57,204 bases of DNA from Necropsobacter massiliensis (GCF_000827595.2 NZ_LN776192.1:1-57204), one strand, 5' to 3'. Shown: positions 1 to 9,797, counted from the first letter of the stretch. The notes: generated by a model from the sequence alone, not told the origin. Numbers and translations: made by a program.

Positions 1-1
1 T

Positions 2-3000
2 GCGGTGAATCTCAGCCAGTTAAATGCCACTAATGCAAATGTGGCAAATAATGCACAGAATATCACCAATAATGCCAATGCGATTAATACTGTAAAAGAT
101 GGTTTAAACGCGACAAATGCAACCGTAGCAAACAATACGCAAAATATCACTAATAATACCAATGCGATTAATACCGTGAAAAACGATTTAAATGCGACTA
201 ATACAAATGTGAGCAATAATGCCCAGGATATTAGTAAAAATGCAGAAAATATCGCAAAAGGCATTCAGTTTGGTAACGGTACGAAAGCTAAACAGTATCA
301 ATTAGGCGATACATTAAATGTCACAGCAGGCAACAATAACCTTGTCAGTGAAACTGTTGATGGCGGGGTGAAACTGAGCTTGGCGGATAATATTACGGTT
401 AGCAGCGTGACAGCGGGCGGTAATGTCTTGAATACAAGCGGTTTGACCGTTGGTGATGTGAAAGTTGCAGCAACAGGTATTGATGCGGGTCATCAAAAAA
501 TCACTAATGTAGCTAATGGCACAGAGTTGTATGATGCGGTAACCATGGCACAACTGACCGCTGCAACAGTTCTATTAAACGCAGGGAATAATACCAATAT
601 TACTTCTCAGCAGGCAGAAAATGGCGTGACAACTTACACCATTAATGCCAATGCGGCAACAGTGCTCAATGCCTCGGAGGCAATAACTGTTAAGTCGACG
701 GAAAAAGCCAATAATGTGACCGAATATGCGGTTGATTTGTCTGATACGACAAAAGCCAATATTACTCAAGGTGTTGATGCGAAAAGTGCGGTCGATAAAG
801 GGCTGAAATTTGGCAACGGCACCACTAATAATACTTATGCTTTAGGGGATGAATTAGCCGTTGCCGGTGATAGCAATATCATTAGTACCACAACAAAAAA
901 TGGTGTGGGCTTATCATTGGCGAAAAATATTACGGTAGAGAGCGTAACTGCGGGCGGTAATGTCTTTAATACAAGCGGTTTAACAATTGGTAACGTTCAA
1001 GTAAACACAGACGGTATTAGCGCGGGCAGCCAGAAGATCACCAATGTAGCTAACGGCACCTCAGATAATGATGCGGTGAATTTCAGCCAGCTGAATGCGA
1101 CCAATCAAAATATCACAAATCTGAATACGAAAGTGAATGGTGGTTTTGGTTTGCAAGCTGAAGACGGACAAAATGTAACCAAACAATTAGGTGACAAAAT
1201 TGAGATTGTGGGCGGTAACACGAATCTTAATACGATCGTGACTGACGGCAAGATTGCCGTGAACCTGAATAACACCTTGAATTTAGGCAATGCCGGTTCG
1301 GTTATTATCGGTGATGTAGTGATGAATAATCAGGGATTAACGATTTCAGGCGGTCCGCGTATAGTTAAATCCGGTATTGATGCTGGCGATAAGAAGATCA
1401 CCAATGTTACTGCCGGTGAAGTATCGGCAAGTTCAACTGAGGCGGTGAACGGTAGCCAGTTATATCAAACTAACCAGAATGTGACCAATTTAAATACGGA
1501 AGTGGCTAAAGGCTGGACGCTCACCACATCGGGAAATACCACTGGTAAGTCCGAATCAAAAGTGGGTATGGGCGCTGTTGTGACGCTTGACGGCGGTAAC
1601 AATATCAATCTTACCCAAACAGGTAATACGATCAGTATCGCTACTACGACAGCTCCGACCTTTACCACCGTTACAACCGGAGATACGACATTAAGCGATA
1701 AGGGATTAACCATTCAGAATGGACCGAATATCACTAAGTCAGGCATTGATGCTGGTGATCAAATTATTACGCGTGTTAAAGCGGGCGAGAACGGCACTGA
1801 TGCGGTAAATAAAGATCAGCTGGATGCGATCAATGCAACTGCAACCGCTGGTTGGAACCTGACGGTGAACAGTACTGACAGTTCTAATGTTGCGCCGAAT
1901 GCTACCGTGGATTTAGCGAATAAAGACGGCAATATTGTGATCACGAAAGCAAACAATAACGTGACTTTCGCTTTAAATGAAAATCTGACCATCGGCGGTA
2001 AAAACGGCAAGGACGGTAAGATCGGTCTGGATGGTACAAACGGAACTATCGGTTTAACCGGTCCGAAAGGGGCGGACGGTGCTGACGGCGCTTCGGCGAA
2101 TATTACGGTACAAAACGGTCAATCGGGCATTAACGGTCAAGACGGTGACAGCCTGACCCGTATCGTTTATACCGATAAAGACGGTAAGCCGCATCAAGTT
2201 GCAACCTTAGAAGACGGTTTGAAGTTTGCCGGCAATCAGGGTGATACGATTGCGAAACAATTGGGCGAGACCTTAGACGTTGTCGGTGCTTTAGCTAACA
2301 ACGCAACGGCTTCGGCTAACAATATCCGTATTGATAGTGAAAACGGTAAGTTGGTGGTTAAAATTGCTGAGAACCCAAGCTTTACAACCGTAACGACCGG
2401 TGATTCACGCTTAAGTGATAATGGGTTGACGATTACTGGCGGTCCAAGTATTACAAAAAGCGGTATTAACGGTGCGGCAAAACAAATTAACAATATTGGT
2501 AGCGGGTTACAAACAGCTGACGGCGATATTGTAAAATTGACTGAAGCGAGCGGTGATGTGTTGAAAAATGCAGTGAATGTCGGCGATCTGAAAAACTCGG
2601 TCAGCAATCTCACTTCGGCACAAAACGGCGGCGGCTTCGGTCTCACTGATGATAACGGCACCGCAGTCAAACAGGATCTGGGCAAAACTATTCAGATCAA
2701 GGGTAAAGACGGTGTAACGGTCACTGCCGATACCGTGAACAAAGCCCTAGAAGTGGCGTTAGCCGGTGAGGTGTCGGTAAACAGTAAAGACGGCAAAGAT
2801 GGTGCTATCGGGGTGAAAGATGCCGACGGTAAAGACAGTGTGAGCCTGTCCGGTAACGGTACCGTGATTGCCGGTCGCAATGGTGCCGACGGCGTTGATG
2901 GGGTGATCGGCGCGCAAGGCAAAGACGGTGCAAGCGTGGTGTTGAACGGTAAGGACGGTTCAATCGGCTTAATCGGTCCGAAAGGTGAGGACGGCACTGA

Positions 3001-6000
3001 CGGCGCTTCGGCAAGTATTCGCGTGGTAAATGGTGCAGCTGGTTTAGACGGCAATGACGGTGCGAACGGTGAAAGCAAAACCCGCATCCTGTATGAAAAA
3101 CCGAACGGCGCTCAAGAAACCGTGGCGACTTTAAACGACGGTCTGAACTTTACAGGTAATAACGAGGTGGTTAATGCCCACAAACTGAACAGTAAAATAA
3201 ATATTATCGGGGAAGGTGTGGATAAAACCGCATCAGAAAACTTTGCTAGTGCGGCGGGCAATATCAATGTAAAAGCCGACGGCTCAAGCACCTTAACGGT
3301 TCAGCTGGCGAAAGATCTTAACCTGACCGCAACAGGTTCAGTGACTCTCGGTGATTCTGTTATGACAAATAATGGGTTAACCATTACAAACGGTCCGAGT
3401 ATCACAAAGAGCGGTGTCAATGCGGGAAATAAAGTGATTACTCACGTTGCACCAGGGGTAAACGGCACTGATGCGGTAAATAAAGATCAGCTGGATGCGA
3501 TCAATGCAACCGCAACCGCTGGTTGGAACCTGACGGTGAACAGTACTGACAGTTCTAATGTTGCGCCGAATGCTACCGTGGATTTAGCGAATAAAGACGG
3601 CAATATTGTGATCACGAAAGCGAACAATAACGTGACTTTCGCTTTAAATGAAAATCTGACCATCGGCGGTAAAAACGGCAAGGACGGTAAGATCGGTCTG
3701 GATGGTACAAACGGAACTATCGGTTTAACCGGTCCGAAAGGGACGGACGGCACTGACGGCGCTTCGGCGAATATTACGGTACAAAACGGTCAATCGGGCA
3801 TTAACGGTCAAGACGGTGACAGCCTGACCCGTATCGTTTATACCGATAAAGACGGTAACCCGTATCAGGTTGCGACCTTAGAAGACGGTTTGAAGTTTGC
3901 TGGCAATCAGGGTGAGGTCATCAAGAAACAGCTGGGACAAACGCTAAAAGTTGCCGGCTCGCTAGCAAATGAAGTTGTTGCTTCTTCAGCCAATGTACGC
4001 GTAGATAGCGAAAATGGTGAGCTTGTTGTTAAAATTGCCGAGAATCCGACATTTACCAGCGTGACTACCGGCGATGCGGTTTTAAGTGATAGCGGTTTAA
4101 TCATTAATCATGGTCCGAGTATTACGAAAGACGGTATTAACGTTAATCATAAACAAATTACCAATTTAGATAGCGGTCTGAAAGATGGTAATAACAACAA
4201 AGTAGCATTAGCCAATGCCACTGGTGATATGCTGAATAACGGCGTGAACGTCGCGGATCTAAAAGAAGCAGTAAATAATATTACTTCTGCGGATAGCAAC
4301 GGCGGTTTCGGTCTCACTGATGATAACGGCATCGCAGTCAAGCAGGATCTGGGCAAAACTATTCAGATCAAGGGCAAAGACGGCGTTACCGTGACTGCCA
4401 ATAAGACCGATAGCGCATTGGAAGTCGGTTTGGCCGGTGAGGTCTCCGTCAACGGTAAAGACGGCAAAGACGGTGCTATCGGAGTGAAAGGTGCCGACGG
4501 TAAAGACGGTGTGAGCCTGTCCGGTAACGGTACCGTGATTGCCGGTCGCGACGGTGCCGACGGCGTCGATGGGGCGATCGGCGCGCAAGGTAAAGACGGT
4601 GCAAGCGTGGTGTTGAACGGTAAGGACGGTTCAATCGGCTTAACTGGTCCGAAAGGTGAGGACGGCACTGACGGCGCTTCGGCAAGTATTCGCGTGGTAA
4701 ACGGTGCAGCTGGTTTAGACGGCAATGACGGTGCGAACGGTGAAAGCAAAACCCGCATCCTGTATGAAAAACCGAACGGCGCTCAAGAAACCGTGGCGAC
4801 TTTAAACGACGGCTTGAATTTCACCGGTAATAATGAGGTGGTTAATGTCCACAAACTGAATAGTAAAGTAAATATTATCGGGGAAGGTGTGGATAAAACC
4901 GCATCAGAAAACTTTGCTAGTGCGGCGGGCAATATCAATGTAAAAGCCGATGGTTCAAGCACCTTAACGGTTCAGTTGGCGAAAGATCTTAATCTGACTC
5001 AAGACGGTTCGGTGACAGTAGGCGATACCACCTTGAATAACAACGGATTGACTATCGCAGGTGGGCCGAGTGTAACGAAGAGCGGTATTAATGTCGGCAA
5101 TAAACAGATTACCAACCTCGATAGCGGTCTGAAAGACAGCAACGGTAATCAGATAAAATTACGCGATGCCACAGGCAGCATGCTCGGTAACGGCGTTAAC
5201 GTGAGTGATCTGAAAGAGGTAGTGAATACACTTTCTTCCGCAGACGGTAACGGTGGTTTTGGGCTGAAGGATGACAACGGTACCGAAGTGAAACAGGATC
5301 TGGGCAAAACTATTCAGATCAAGGGTAAAGACGGCGTTACCGTAACTGCCAATAAGACCGATAGTGCACTGGAAGTTGGCTTGGCCGGTGAAGTGTCGGT
5401 AAACGGTAAAGACGGTCAGGCAGGTACAATCGGGGTGAAAGGCACCGATGGCAAAGACGGCGTGCATGTTTCCGGTAATGGCACTGTGATTGCAGGTCGT
5501 AACGGTGCTGACGGCGTTGATGGGGTGATCGGCGCGCAAGGCAAAGACGGCGCAAGCGTGGTATTGAACGGTAAGGACGGTTCAATCGGTTTAACCGGTG
5601 CGAAAGGTGCTGATGGCAGACAGGGTGCGGCAGCGACGATTCAGGTCAAAGACGGTCAGCCTGTTGCGGACGGTTCGGCGGCAACGCGTATCGTTTATAC
5701 CGACGGCAGTAGTGTTACTCGTGAAATCGCAACGATGGATGACGGCTTGAAGTTTGCCGGCAATAACGGCGTGACGAATACGCATAAATTGAATACGCAG
5801 GTGAATATTGTCGGCGAAGGTGTGGATAAAGCCGCGGCCGATAAATTTACCAGCGCATCCGGTAATATCAATGTGAAAGCGAACGGTTCCGATACTTTAA
5901 CGGTTCAGTTGGCGAAAGACGTTAACCTGACTAAAGACGGTTCCGTTACTGTTGGTGAGACGAAGATCAGCAATGACGGGTTAACCGTTCAGGGCGGTCC

Positions 6001-6628
6001 GAGCGTCACCAAATCGGGCATCAATGCGGCGAATACGACGATTTCAAATATACGAGACGGCGTGAAAGATAATGATGCCGCGACTGTCAAACAGTTGAAC
6101 GCTAGCAAAACCAGCGTAACGGCGGGTAACAATGTGAAAGTTACCACCACAAGCAGCGCCAAGGGAACGGCTTATCAGGTGAGTGTCGAAGGCGATCTGA
6201 GTGGTATCAGCTCAATTTCTCACGGTAACACCAAAGTCAGTCTGGAGACAGACGCCCGTGGCGGTGCAAACGTTAATGTTAACAATGCGACAATTACTCA
6301 CGTCGCGCCGGGTGTGAACCCGACCGATGCGGTAAATAAAGGTCAGCTTGACAGCGCAGTGAACAATATCGGCAACCACATCAATAAGGTGGACAAAGAC
6401 CTGCGCGGCGGTATTGCCGGTGCGTTGGCGAGCGCCGGTCTGTATCATGCCACTTTGCCGGGACGTTCCATGGTTTCCGCCGGTGCAGGAGCTTATCGCG
6501 GTGAAAGTGCCGTTGCCATTGGTTATTCGCGCTTATCGGATAACGGCAAAATGGGCGTTAAATTCAGCATTAACACCAATACCCGTGGCGATACCGGCGC
6601 AGCGGCAAGTATCGGCTATCAGTGGTAA
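2..6628 (+). CDS. Trimeric autotransporter adhesin (YadA/Hia-like), 5' end outside window
   Basis: The frame is open from the first base, so the N-terminus and signal peptide lie upstream; about 2208 codons are visible. The protein is rich in Asn, Thr, Gly and Val and built from stalk and neck repeats such as DAVNKDQLDAINAT and TKSGINAGNK, interleaved with collagen-like Gly-X-Y stretches. It ends in a YadA-type membrane anchor of about 70 residues (GIAGALASAGLYHATLPG onward) closing on the C-terminal aromatic Trp expected of outer-membrane beta barrels. Proteins of this family form homotrimeric surface fibres that bind host cells or matrix. Internal coding repeats are listed separately. No other autotransporter gene is adjacent, and an inverted uptake-signal terminator follows. 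The family call is firm; the ligand cannot be told. Confidence 0.95.
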   Translation, partial: AVNLSQLNATNANVANNAQNITNNANAINTVKDGLNATNATVANNTQNITNNTNAINTVKNDLNATNTNVSNNAQDISKNAENIAKGIQFGNGTKAKQYQLGDTLNVTAGNNNLVSETVDGGVKLSLADNITVSSVTAGGNVLNTSGLTVGDVKVAATGIDAGHQKITNVANGTELYDAVTMAQLTAATVLLNAGNNTNITSQQAENGVTTYTINANAATVLNASEAITVKSTEKANNVTEYAVDLSDTTKANITQGVDAKSAVDKGLKFGNGTTNNTYALGDELAVAGDSNIISTTTKNGVGLSLAKNITVESVTAGGNVFNTSGLTIGNVQVNTDGISAGSQKITNVANGTSDNDAVNFSQLNATNQNITNLNTKVNGGFGLQAEDGQNVTKQLGDKIEIVGGNTNLNTIVTDGKIAVNLNNTLNLGNAGSVIIGDVVMNNQGLTISGGPRIVKSGIDAGDKKITNVTAGEVSASSTEAVNGSQLYQTNQNVTNLNTEVAKGWTLTTSGNTTGKSESKVGMGAVVTLDGGNNINLTQTGNTISIATTTAPTFTTVTTGDTTLSDKGLTIQNGPNITKSGIDAGDQIITRVKAGENGTDAVNKDQLDAINATATAGWNLTVNSTDSSNVAPNATVDLANKDGNIVITKANNNVTFALNENLTIGGKNGKDGKIGLDGTNGTIGLTGPKGADGADGASANITVQNGQSGINGQDGDSLTRIVYTDKDGKPHQVATLEDGLKFAGNQGDTIAKQLGETLDVVGALANNATASANNIRIDSENGKLVVKIAENPSFTTVTTGDSRLSDNGLTITGGPSITKSGINGAAKQINNIGSGLQTADGDIVKLTEASGDVLKNAVNVGDLKNSVSNLTSAQNGGGFGLTDDNGTAVKQDLGKTIQIKGKDGVTVTADTVNKALEVALAGEVSVNSKDGKDGAIGVKDADGKDSVSLSGNGTVIAGRNGADGVDGVIGAQGKDGASVVLNGKDGSIGLIGPKGEDGTDGASASIRVVNGAAGLDGNDGANGESKTRILYEKPNGAQETVATLNDGLNFTGNNEVVNAHKLNSKINIIGEGVDKTASENFASAAGNINVKADGSSTLTVQLAKDLNLTATGSVTLGDSVMTNNGLTITNGPSITKSGVNAGNKVITHVAPGVNGTDAVNKDQLDAINATATAGWNLTVNSTDSSNVAPNATVDLANKDGNIVITKANNNVTFALNENLTIGGKNGKDGKIGLDGTNGTIGLTGPKGTDGTDGASANITVQNGQSGINGQDGDSLTRIVYTDKDGNPYQVATLEDGLKFAGNQGEVIKKQLGQTLKVAGSLANEVVASSANVRVDSENGELVVKIAENPTFTSVTTGDAVLSDSGLIINHGPSITKDGINVNHKQITNLDSGLKDGNNNKVALANATGDMLNNGVNVADLKEAVNNITSADSNGGFGLTDDNGIAVKQDLGKTIQIKGKDGVTVTANKTDSALEVGLAGEVSVNGKDGKDGAIGVKGADGKDGVSLSGNGTVIAGRDGADGVDGAIGAQGKDGASVVLNGKDGSIGLTGPKGEDGTDGASASIRVVNGAAGLDGNDGANGESKTRILYEKPNGAQETVATLNDGLNFTGNNEVVNVHKLNSKVNIIGEGVDKTASENFASAAGNINVKADGSSTLTVQLAKDLNLTQDGSVTVGDTTLNNNGLTIAGGPSVTKSGINVGNKQITNLDSGLKDSNGNQIKLRDATGSMLGNGVNVSDLKEVVNTLSSADGNGGFGLKDDNGTEVKQDLGKTIQIKGKDGVTVTANKTDSALEVGLAGEVSVNGKDGQAGTIGVKGTDGKDGVHVSGNGTVIAGRNGADGVDGVIGAQGKDGASVVLNGKDGSIGLTGAKGADGRQGAAATIQVKDGQPVADGSAATRIVYTDGSSVTREIATMDDGLKFAGNNGVTNTHKLNTQVNIVGEGVDKAAADKFTSASGNINVKANGSDTLTVQLAKDVNLTKDGSVTVGETKISNDGLTVQGGPSVTKSGINAANTTISNIRDGVKDNDAATVKQLNASKTSVTAGNNVKVTTTSSAKGTAYQVSVEGDLSGISSISHGNTKVSLETDARGGANVNVNNATITHVAPGVNPTDAVNKGQLDSAVNNIGNHINKVDKDLRGGIAGALASAGLYHATLPGRSMVSAGAGAYRGESAVAIGYSRLSDNGKMGVKFSINTNTRGDTGAAASIGYQW
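20..258 (+). repeat. 84-bp tandem stalk repeat in the adhesin
   Basis: Units at 20-103 and 104-187, and a diverging third from 188, encode 28-residue blocks beginning LNATNA and ending NTVKDG or NTVKND. The spacing and Asn content suggest a coiled-coil stalk segment. The array probably continues upstream of the window. Confidence 0.8.
1790..3460 (+). repeat. Adhesin tandem duplication, unit 1 (1671 bp)
   Basis: The sequence starting AACGGCACTGATGCGGTAAA at 1790 recurs at 3461, and the GGFGLTDDNG-coding segment recurs at the same 1671-bp offset. The unit is 557 codons, so the reading frame is kept. It holds one A cassette (AGWNLTVNST onward, with collagen-like GKDGKIGLDG) and one B cassette (GGFGLTDDNG onward). 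Confidence 0.9.
3461..5131 (+). repeat. Adhesin tandem duplication, unit 2 (1671 bp)
   Basis: This is the direct continuation of unit 1, with long near-identical stretches such as 3461-3860 against 1790-2189, and more diverged linkers around 3920-4260. It again carries A and B cassettes in order. Confidence 0.9.
5132..5960 (+). repeat. Third, shortened repeat unit of the adhesin (B cassette only)
   Basis: The B cassette returns at 5252, 951 bp after its position in unit 2 (4301). This copy therefore lacks about 720 bp corresponding to the A cassette. It is more diverged toward its 3' end, where it passes into the neck and membrane anchor. Confidence 0.75.
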
Positions 6629-6730
6629 TCGGCATCCAAAACAACAGAGGGACGGCGTTTCTCTCTGTTTTTCTGGTCTAATCCGTGCGTAGCGTTTTAT
6701 TTATTCGCTAAAATGCAGGAATCACTTTAT

Positions 6731-6770
6731 AATAACCGCACTTTTTTGCATAAAGTGCGGTTATTTTTTA
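6731..6770 (+). terminator. Terminator made of inverted uptake signals
   Basis: AATAACCGCACTTT (6731-6744) and its exact complement (6752-6765) form a 14-bp stem with a 7-nt loop, followed by a T-run. Each arm contains a full uptake-signal core, so the element probably serves both transformation and termination of the adhesin mRNA. Confidence 0.85.
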
Positions 6771-6791
6771 CTGATTTTTTAAGGTGAGGCA

Positions 6792-7583
6792 ATGAAACCG
6801 ATACAACCTGACGACAGCGGATTTTGGTTACTAACCCGAGGTTCAACCCTTCATTTAATTGAAAATACCTTACCTTACGGCAAAGCCGCCGCATTCGGTT
6901 TGCAGGGATTGAATGCGATGGTGATCGGCGCGCTGGAGCAGCAGCCCTTGTGGCTGGTGGAAGAAAGCGCAACGGAAGATGATTCGCGCGCTTATTTTTC
7001 TTTGCGCGATCAGCTTTATTTGCCCGAGCGGACTTTTAATTTATTGGGGCGTGGCGTCGAGTTAAATCATTTTTTCCGCACTCACCGATTCTGTGGCAAG
7101 TGTGGAGCCAAAACCCGCATTACTGAAGACGAATGGGCGGTTCAGTGCGTAAATGAACGATGCGGATATCGTACTTATCCGGTGATTTGTCCGTCCATTA
7201 TTGTGGCGGTGCGGCGCGGAACGGAAATTCTGCTGGCCAATCATCAGCGTCACCGCGACGGCATGTACACGACTTTGGCAGGCTTTGTGGAAGTTGGTGA
7301 AACCTTTGAACAAACCGTGCAGCGCGAAGTTTTTGAAGAAACTGGCATTAAAGTGAAAAATATCCGCTATTTCGGCAGCCAACCGTGGGCGTTTCCCAAT
7401 TCGCAAATGGTCGGTTTTTTAGCCGATTTTGACAGCGGCGATATTCGCGTACAGGAAACCGAATTGTGTGACGCGCAATGGTTCCGTTATGATCAGCCGT
7501 TGCCGCAATTACCACCGGAAGGCACCATTGCATTAAAGTTGATTCGTGCCACGCTGGAAATCTGTAAACGGGCAGCGGAGTAA
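6792..7583 (+). CDS. nudC: NAD(H) pyrophosphatase / RNA deNADding Nudix hydrolase NudC
   Basis: The 263-residue product has the NudC layout. A four-cysteine zinc site is at C101, C104, C119 and C124. The Nudix box GX5EX7REUXEEXGU runs from G164 (GFVEVGETFEQTVQREV, then FEETG), and the NudC-specific SQPWAFPNS motif is at about 196-204. The family hydrolyses NAD(H) to NMN(H) and AMP and removes NAD caps from RNA in the cytoplasm. The start follows AAGGTGAGG. It heads a block nudC-hemE-yjaG-hupA that resembles the enterobacterial order. The only oddity is Ala in place of the usual Pro in SQPWPFP. Confidence 0.95.
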   Translation: MKPIQPDDSGFWLLTRGSTLHLIENTLPYGKAAAFGLQGLNAMVIGALEQQPLWLVEESATEDDSRAYFSLRDQLYLPERTFNLLGRGVELNHFFRTHRFCGKCGAKTRITEDEWAVQCVNERCGYRTYPVICPSIIVAVRRGTEILLANHQRHRDGMYTTLAGFVEVGETFEQTVQREVFEETGIKVKNIRYFGSQPWAFPNSQMVGFLADFDSGDIRVQETELCDAQWFRYDQPLPQLPPEGTIALKLIRATLEICKRAAE

Positions 7584-7645
7584 GGCGTTTATCGGCGAAG
7601 TGCGGCCTGTGTGCGTTTATGATTAATTTATGTGACTAAAATACC

Positions 7646-8722
7646 ATGACAATACTCAAAAATGATCGTTATTTAAAAGCGCTGTTGCGCGAACCGGTGG
7701 ATATGACGCCGGTCTGGATGATGCGTCAGGCAGGGCGTTATCTGCCGGAATACCGCGCAACGCGGGGGCAAGCGGGGGATTTTATGGCGCTTTGCCGCGA
7801 TGCCGATTTAGCTTGTGAAGTTACGCTGCAACCTTTACGCCGCTATGCGCTGGATGCGGCGATTTTATTCTCCGATATTTTGACTGTGCCTGACGCCATG
7901 GGGCTGGGCTTGAGTTTCGGCGCCGGTGAAGGGCCGAAATTCGCCCGCCCGATTGATTCCCGGCGAGCGGTGGAGCATTTGCCAATTCCCGATCCGGAGC
8001 AGGAATTGCAGTATGTGATGAATGCCGTGCGTACCATTCGGCGCGAACTGAACGGTGCGGTGCCGTTGATCGGTTTTTCCGGCAGTCCTTGGACGTTGGC
8101 CACTTATATGGTGGAGGGCGGAAGCAGCAAAACGTTCGGCATAATCAAAAAAATGTTGTATTGCGAACCGCACTTATTGCATCAATTATTGGATAAACTG
8201 GCGCACGCTGTCAGCCTTTATCTGAATGCGCAAATTAAAGCTGGCGCGCAGGCAGTCATGATTTTCGATACTTGGGGCGGTGTTTTGGCTGCGCGCGAAT
8301 ACCGAGAGTTTTCTCTGCAATATATGCACCGCATTGTGGATAATCTGATTCGCGAGCATGACGGGCGGAAAGTGCCGGTAACCTTGTTCACCAAAGGCGG
8401 CGGGTTGTGGCTGGAGGCGATTGCGGAAACCGGCTGTGATGCGGTCGGGCTGGACTGGACGGTAAATCTGACCGAAGCCAGAGCGCGTATTGGGCATAAA
8501 GTGGCATTGCAAGGTAATATGGACCCTTGTGTGTTATATGCGCCGGCGGAGCGGATTGAAGAGGAAGTGCAACGCATTTTGGCGGATTTCGGTGAAGGCG
8601 CCGGTCATGTCTTTAATCTGGGACATGGCATTCATCAGGATGTGCCAAGTGAGAGCCCGAAAATATTGGTCGATGCCGTGCATCGCTATTCTCAACCTTA
8701 TCATCAAAATAAAGTGCGGTAG
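7646..8722 (+). CDS. hemE: Uroporphyrinogen decarboxylase
   Basis: The 358-residue protein carries the N-terminal signature [16 protein letters not shown], with the conserved Arg residues that bind substrate carboxylates, and the [13 protein letters not shown] motif. It converts uroporphyrinogen III to coproporphyrinogen III in cytosolic haem synthesis. Its length is typical of the family. It lies 62 bp after nudC and 6 bp before yjaG, and is probably co-transcribed with yjaG. Uptake-signal cores lie inside the gene near 8167 and at its 3' end near 8711. Confidence 0.96.
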   Translation: MTILKNDRYLKALLREPVDMTPVWMMRQAGRYLPEYRATRGQAGDFMALCRDADLACEVTLQPLRRYALDAAILFSDILTVPDAMGLGLSFGAGEGPKFARPIDSRRAVEHLPIPDPEQELQYVMNAVRTIRRELNGAVPLIGFSGSPWTLATYMVEGGSSKTFGIIKKMLYCEPHLLHQLLDKLAHAVSLYLNAQIKAGAQAVMIFDTWGGVLAAREYREFSLQYMHRIVDNLIREHDGRKVPVTLFTKGGGLWLEAIAETGCDAVGLDWTVNLTEARARIGHKVALQGNMDPCVLYAPAERIEEEVQRILADFGEGAGHVFNLGHGIHQDVPSESPKILVDAVHRYSQPYHQNKVR

Positions 8723-8728
8723 AAATTT

Positions 8729-9319
8729 ATGCGAAATCCAATCCATAAGCGATTAGAAAAATTCGAAAGCTGGCAGCATATTACGTTTATGGCTTGCCTG
8801 TGCGAACGTATGTACCCGAATTTTCAGCTGTTTTGTCAGATGACGCAACAGCCGCAACATGCCGGACTCTACCGCAATATTTTAAATCTGGTTTGGGAAT
8901 ATCTGACGGTGAAAGGGGCGAACATTAACTTTGAAAATCAGCTGGAAAAGCTGGAACCGATTATTCCCGATGTCAATGATTATGCGTTTTACGGCGTGGT
9001 TCCCGCACTGGATGCCTGCGAAGGATTGGCCGAACTGCTGCATGCCATTATTGCCGGAACGACCGCTGAGCAGGCGGTCAAACTCAGTCGGCTTTCGTTA
9101 CAAACCTTAATCGGTGTGCTGGAAACGCAGGCGGAACGGGAATTTTCCGCACAGGAACTGAAGGAAAATCAGCAAATCGAAGAAGAGCTGGACGTGCAAT
9201 GGCAGATTTATCGTAGCCTGAACGAGTGTGAAGAACGTGATGTTGCGCTGATTTTGGCATTAAAAAATGAGTTAAGAGCGGTGGGAATCTCTAATATCGG
9301 TATAGAAATTGAGCGATAA
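8729..9319 (+). CDS. yjaG: YjaG-family (DUF416) protein
   Basis: The 196-residue soluble, mostly helical protein begins MRNPIHKRLEKFESWQHITFMACLCERMYPNFQLF, typical of the DUF416/YjaG family. Biochemical function is unknown. As in E. coli it lies between hemE and hupA. No membrane segment or catalytic motif stands out. The start is 6 bp after hemE, suggesting translational linkage. Confidence 0.85.
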   Translation: MRNPIHKRLEKFESWQHITFMACLCERMYPNFQLFCQMTQQPQHAGLYRNILNLVWEYLTVKGANINFENQLEKLEPIIPDVNDYAFYGVVPALDACEGLAELLHAIIAGTTAEQAVKLSRLSLQTLIGVLETQAEREFSAQELKENQQIEEELDVQWQIYRSLNECEERDVALILALKNELRAVGISNIGIEIER

Positions 9320-9353
9320 TGTGATTTGTATTACAATTTTTAGATATATTGCT

Positions 9354-9381
9354 TTGCTTTAAACAAAACTTAGATTATGCT
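9354..9381 (+). promoter_or_regulatory. Candidate hupA promoter
   Basis: TTGCTT (9354-9359) and TATGCT (9376-9381) are separated by 16 bp in an AT-rich stretch, placing a start site near 9388. This is a sequence guess only; the hexamers are imperfect. Confidence 0.4.
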
Positions 9382-9386
9382 TTACT

Positions 9387-9440
9387 CCACTGTGATTACA
9401 GTGGTTCTGGCGTCAGGAGATTAGGAGTTTAACCTGACGC
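9387..9440 (+). promoter_or_regulatory. Two consecutive hairpins in the hupA leader
   Basis: CCACTGT-GATT-ACAGTGG (9387-9404) is a perfect 7-bp stem with a 4-nt loop. GCGTCAGG (9410-9417) pairs with CCTGACGC (9433-9440) across 15 nt. Both lie between the likely promoter and the hupA start. They could be operators or leader RNA structures; neither has a T-run. Confidence 0.55.
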
Positions 9441-9476
9441 TATTGAAAATTGAATAGAAATAGAAGGTACTAATTT

Positions 9477-9749
9477 ATGAACAAAACGGATTTAATTGAT
9501 GCTATTGCAAATGCAGCAGAATTAAACAAAAAACAAGCTAAAGCGGCATTAGAAGCGACATTAGACGCTATTGCTGGTAGCTTAAAAGCAGGTGATCCTG
9601 TACAATTAATCGGCTTTGGTACATTTAAAGTCAATGAGCGTAAAGCGCGTACAGGTCGCAATCCGCAGACCGGTGCCGAAATCCAAATCGCTGCCTCCAA
9701 AGTACCGGCCTTTGTTGCTGGTAAAGCATTAAAAGATTCTGTTAAATAA
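9477..9749 (+). CDS. hupA: Nucleoid protein HU (alpha-type)
   Basis: The 90-residue protein is full length for [22 protein letters not shown] at the N-terminus, the [24 protein letters not shown]-binding arm, and a basic C-terminus. HU dimers bend and compact DNA. The start follows AGAAGGTACTAATTT. A strong terminator follows, and the upstream leader contains two hairpins. The assignment to the alpha type rests on position after yjaG, as in enterobacteria. Confidence 0.95.
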   Translation: MNKTDLIDAIANAAELNKKQAKAALEATLDAIAGSLKAGDPVQLIGFGTFKVNERKARTGRNPQTGAEIQIAASKVPAFVAGKALKDSVK

Positions 9750-9770
9750 TCGTATTTACGTTTTCTTCCT

Positions 9771-9797
9771 AAAACCCTGCGCTGATGCAGGGTTTTT
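9771..9797 (+). terminator. hupA rho-independent terminator
   Basis: AAAACCCTGC (9771-9780) pairs with GCAGGGTTTT (9787-9796), followed by T residues. Confidence 0.9.

Noticed and set aside
20-258. Short tandem repeats as a CRISPR array
   Set aside because: The units are contiguous, coding and without spacers; no cas gene is present.
1105-5785. Long open frames on the minus strand under the adhesin gene
   Set aside because: They mirror the adhesin's repeats, have Pro/Ser-rich low-complexity products and no ribosome sites.
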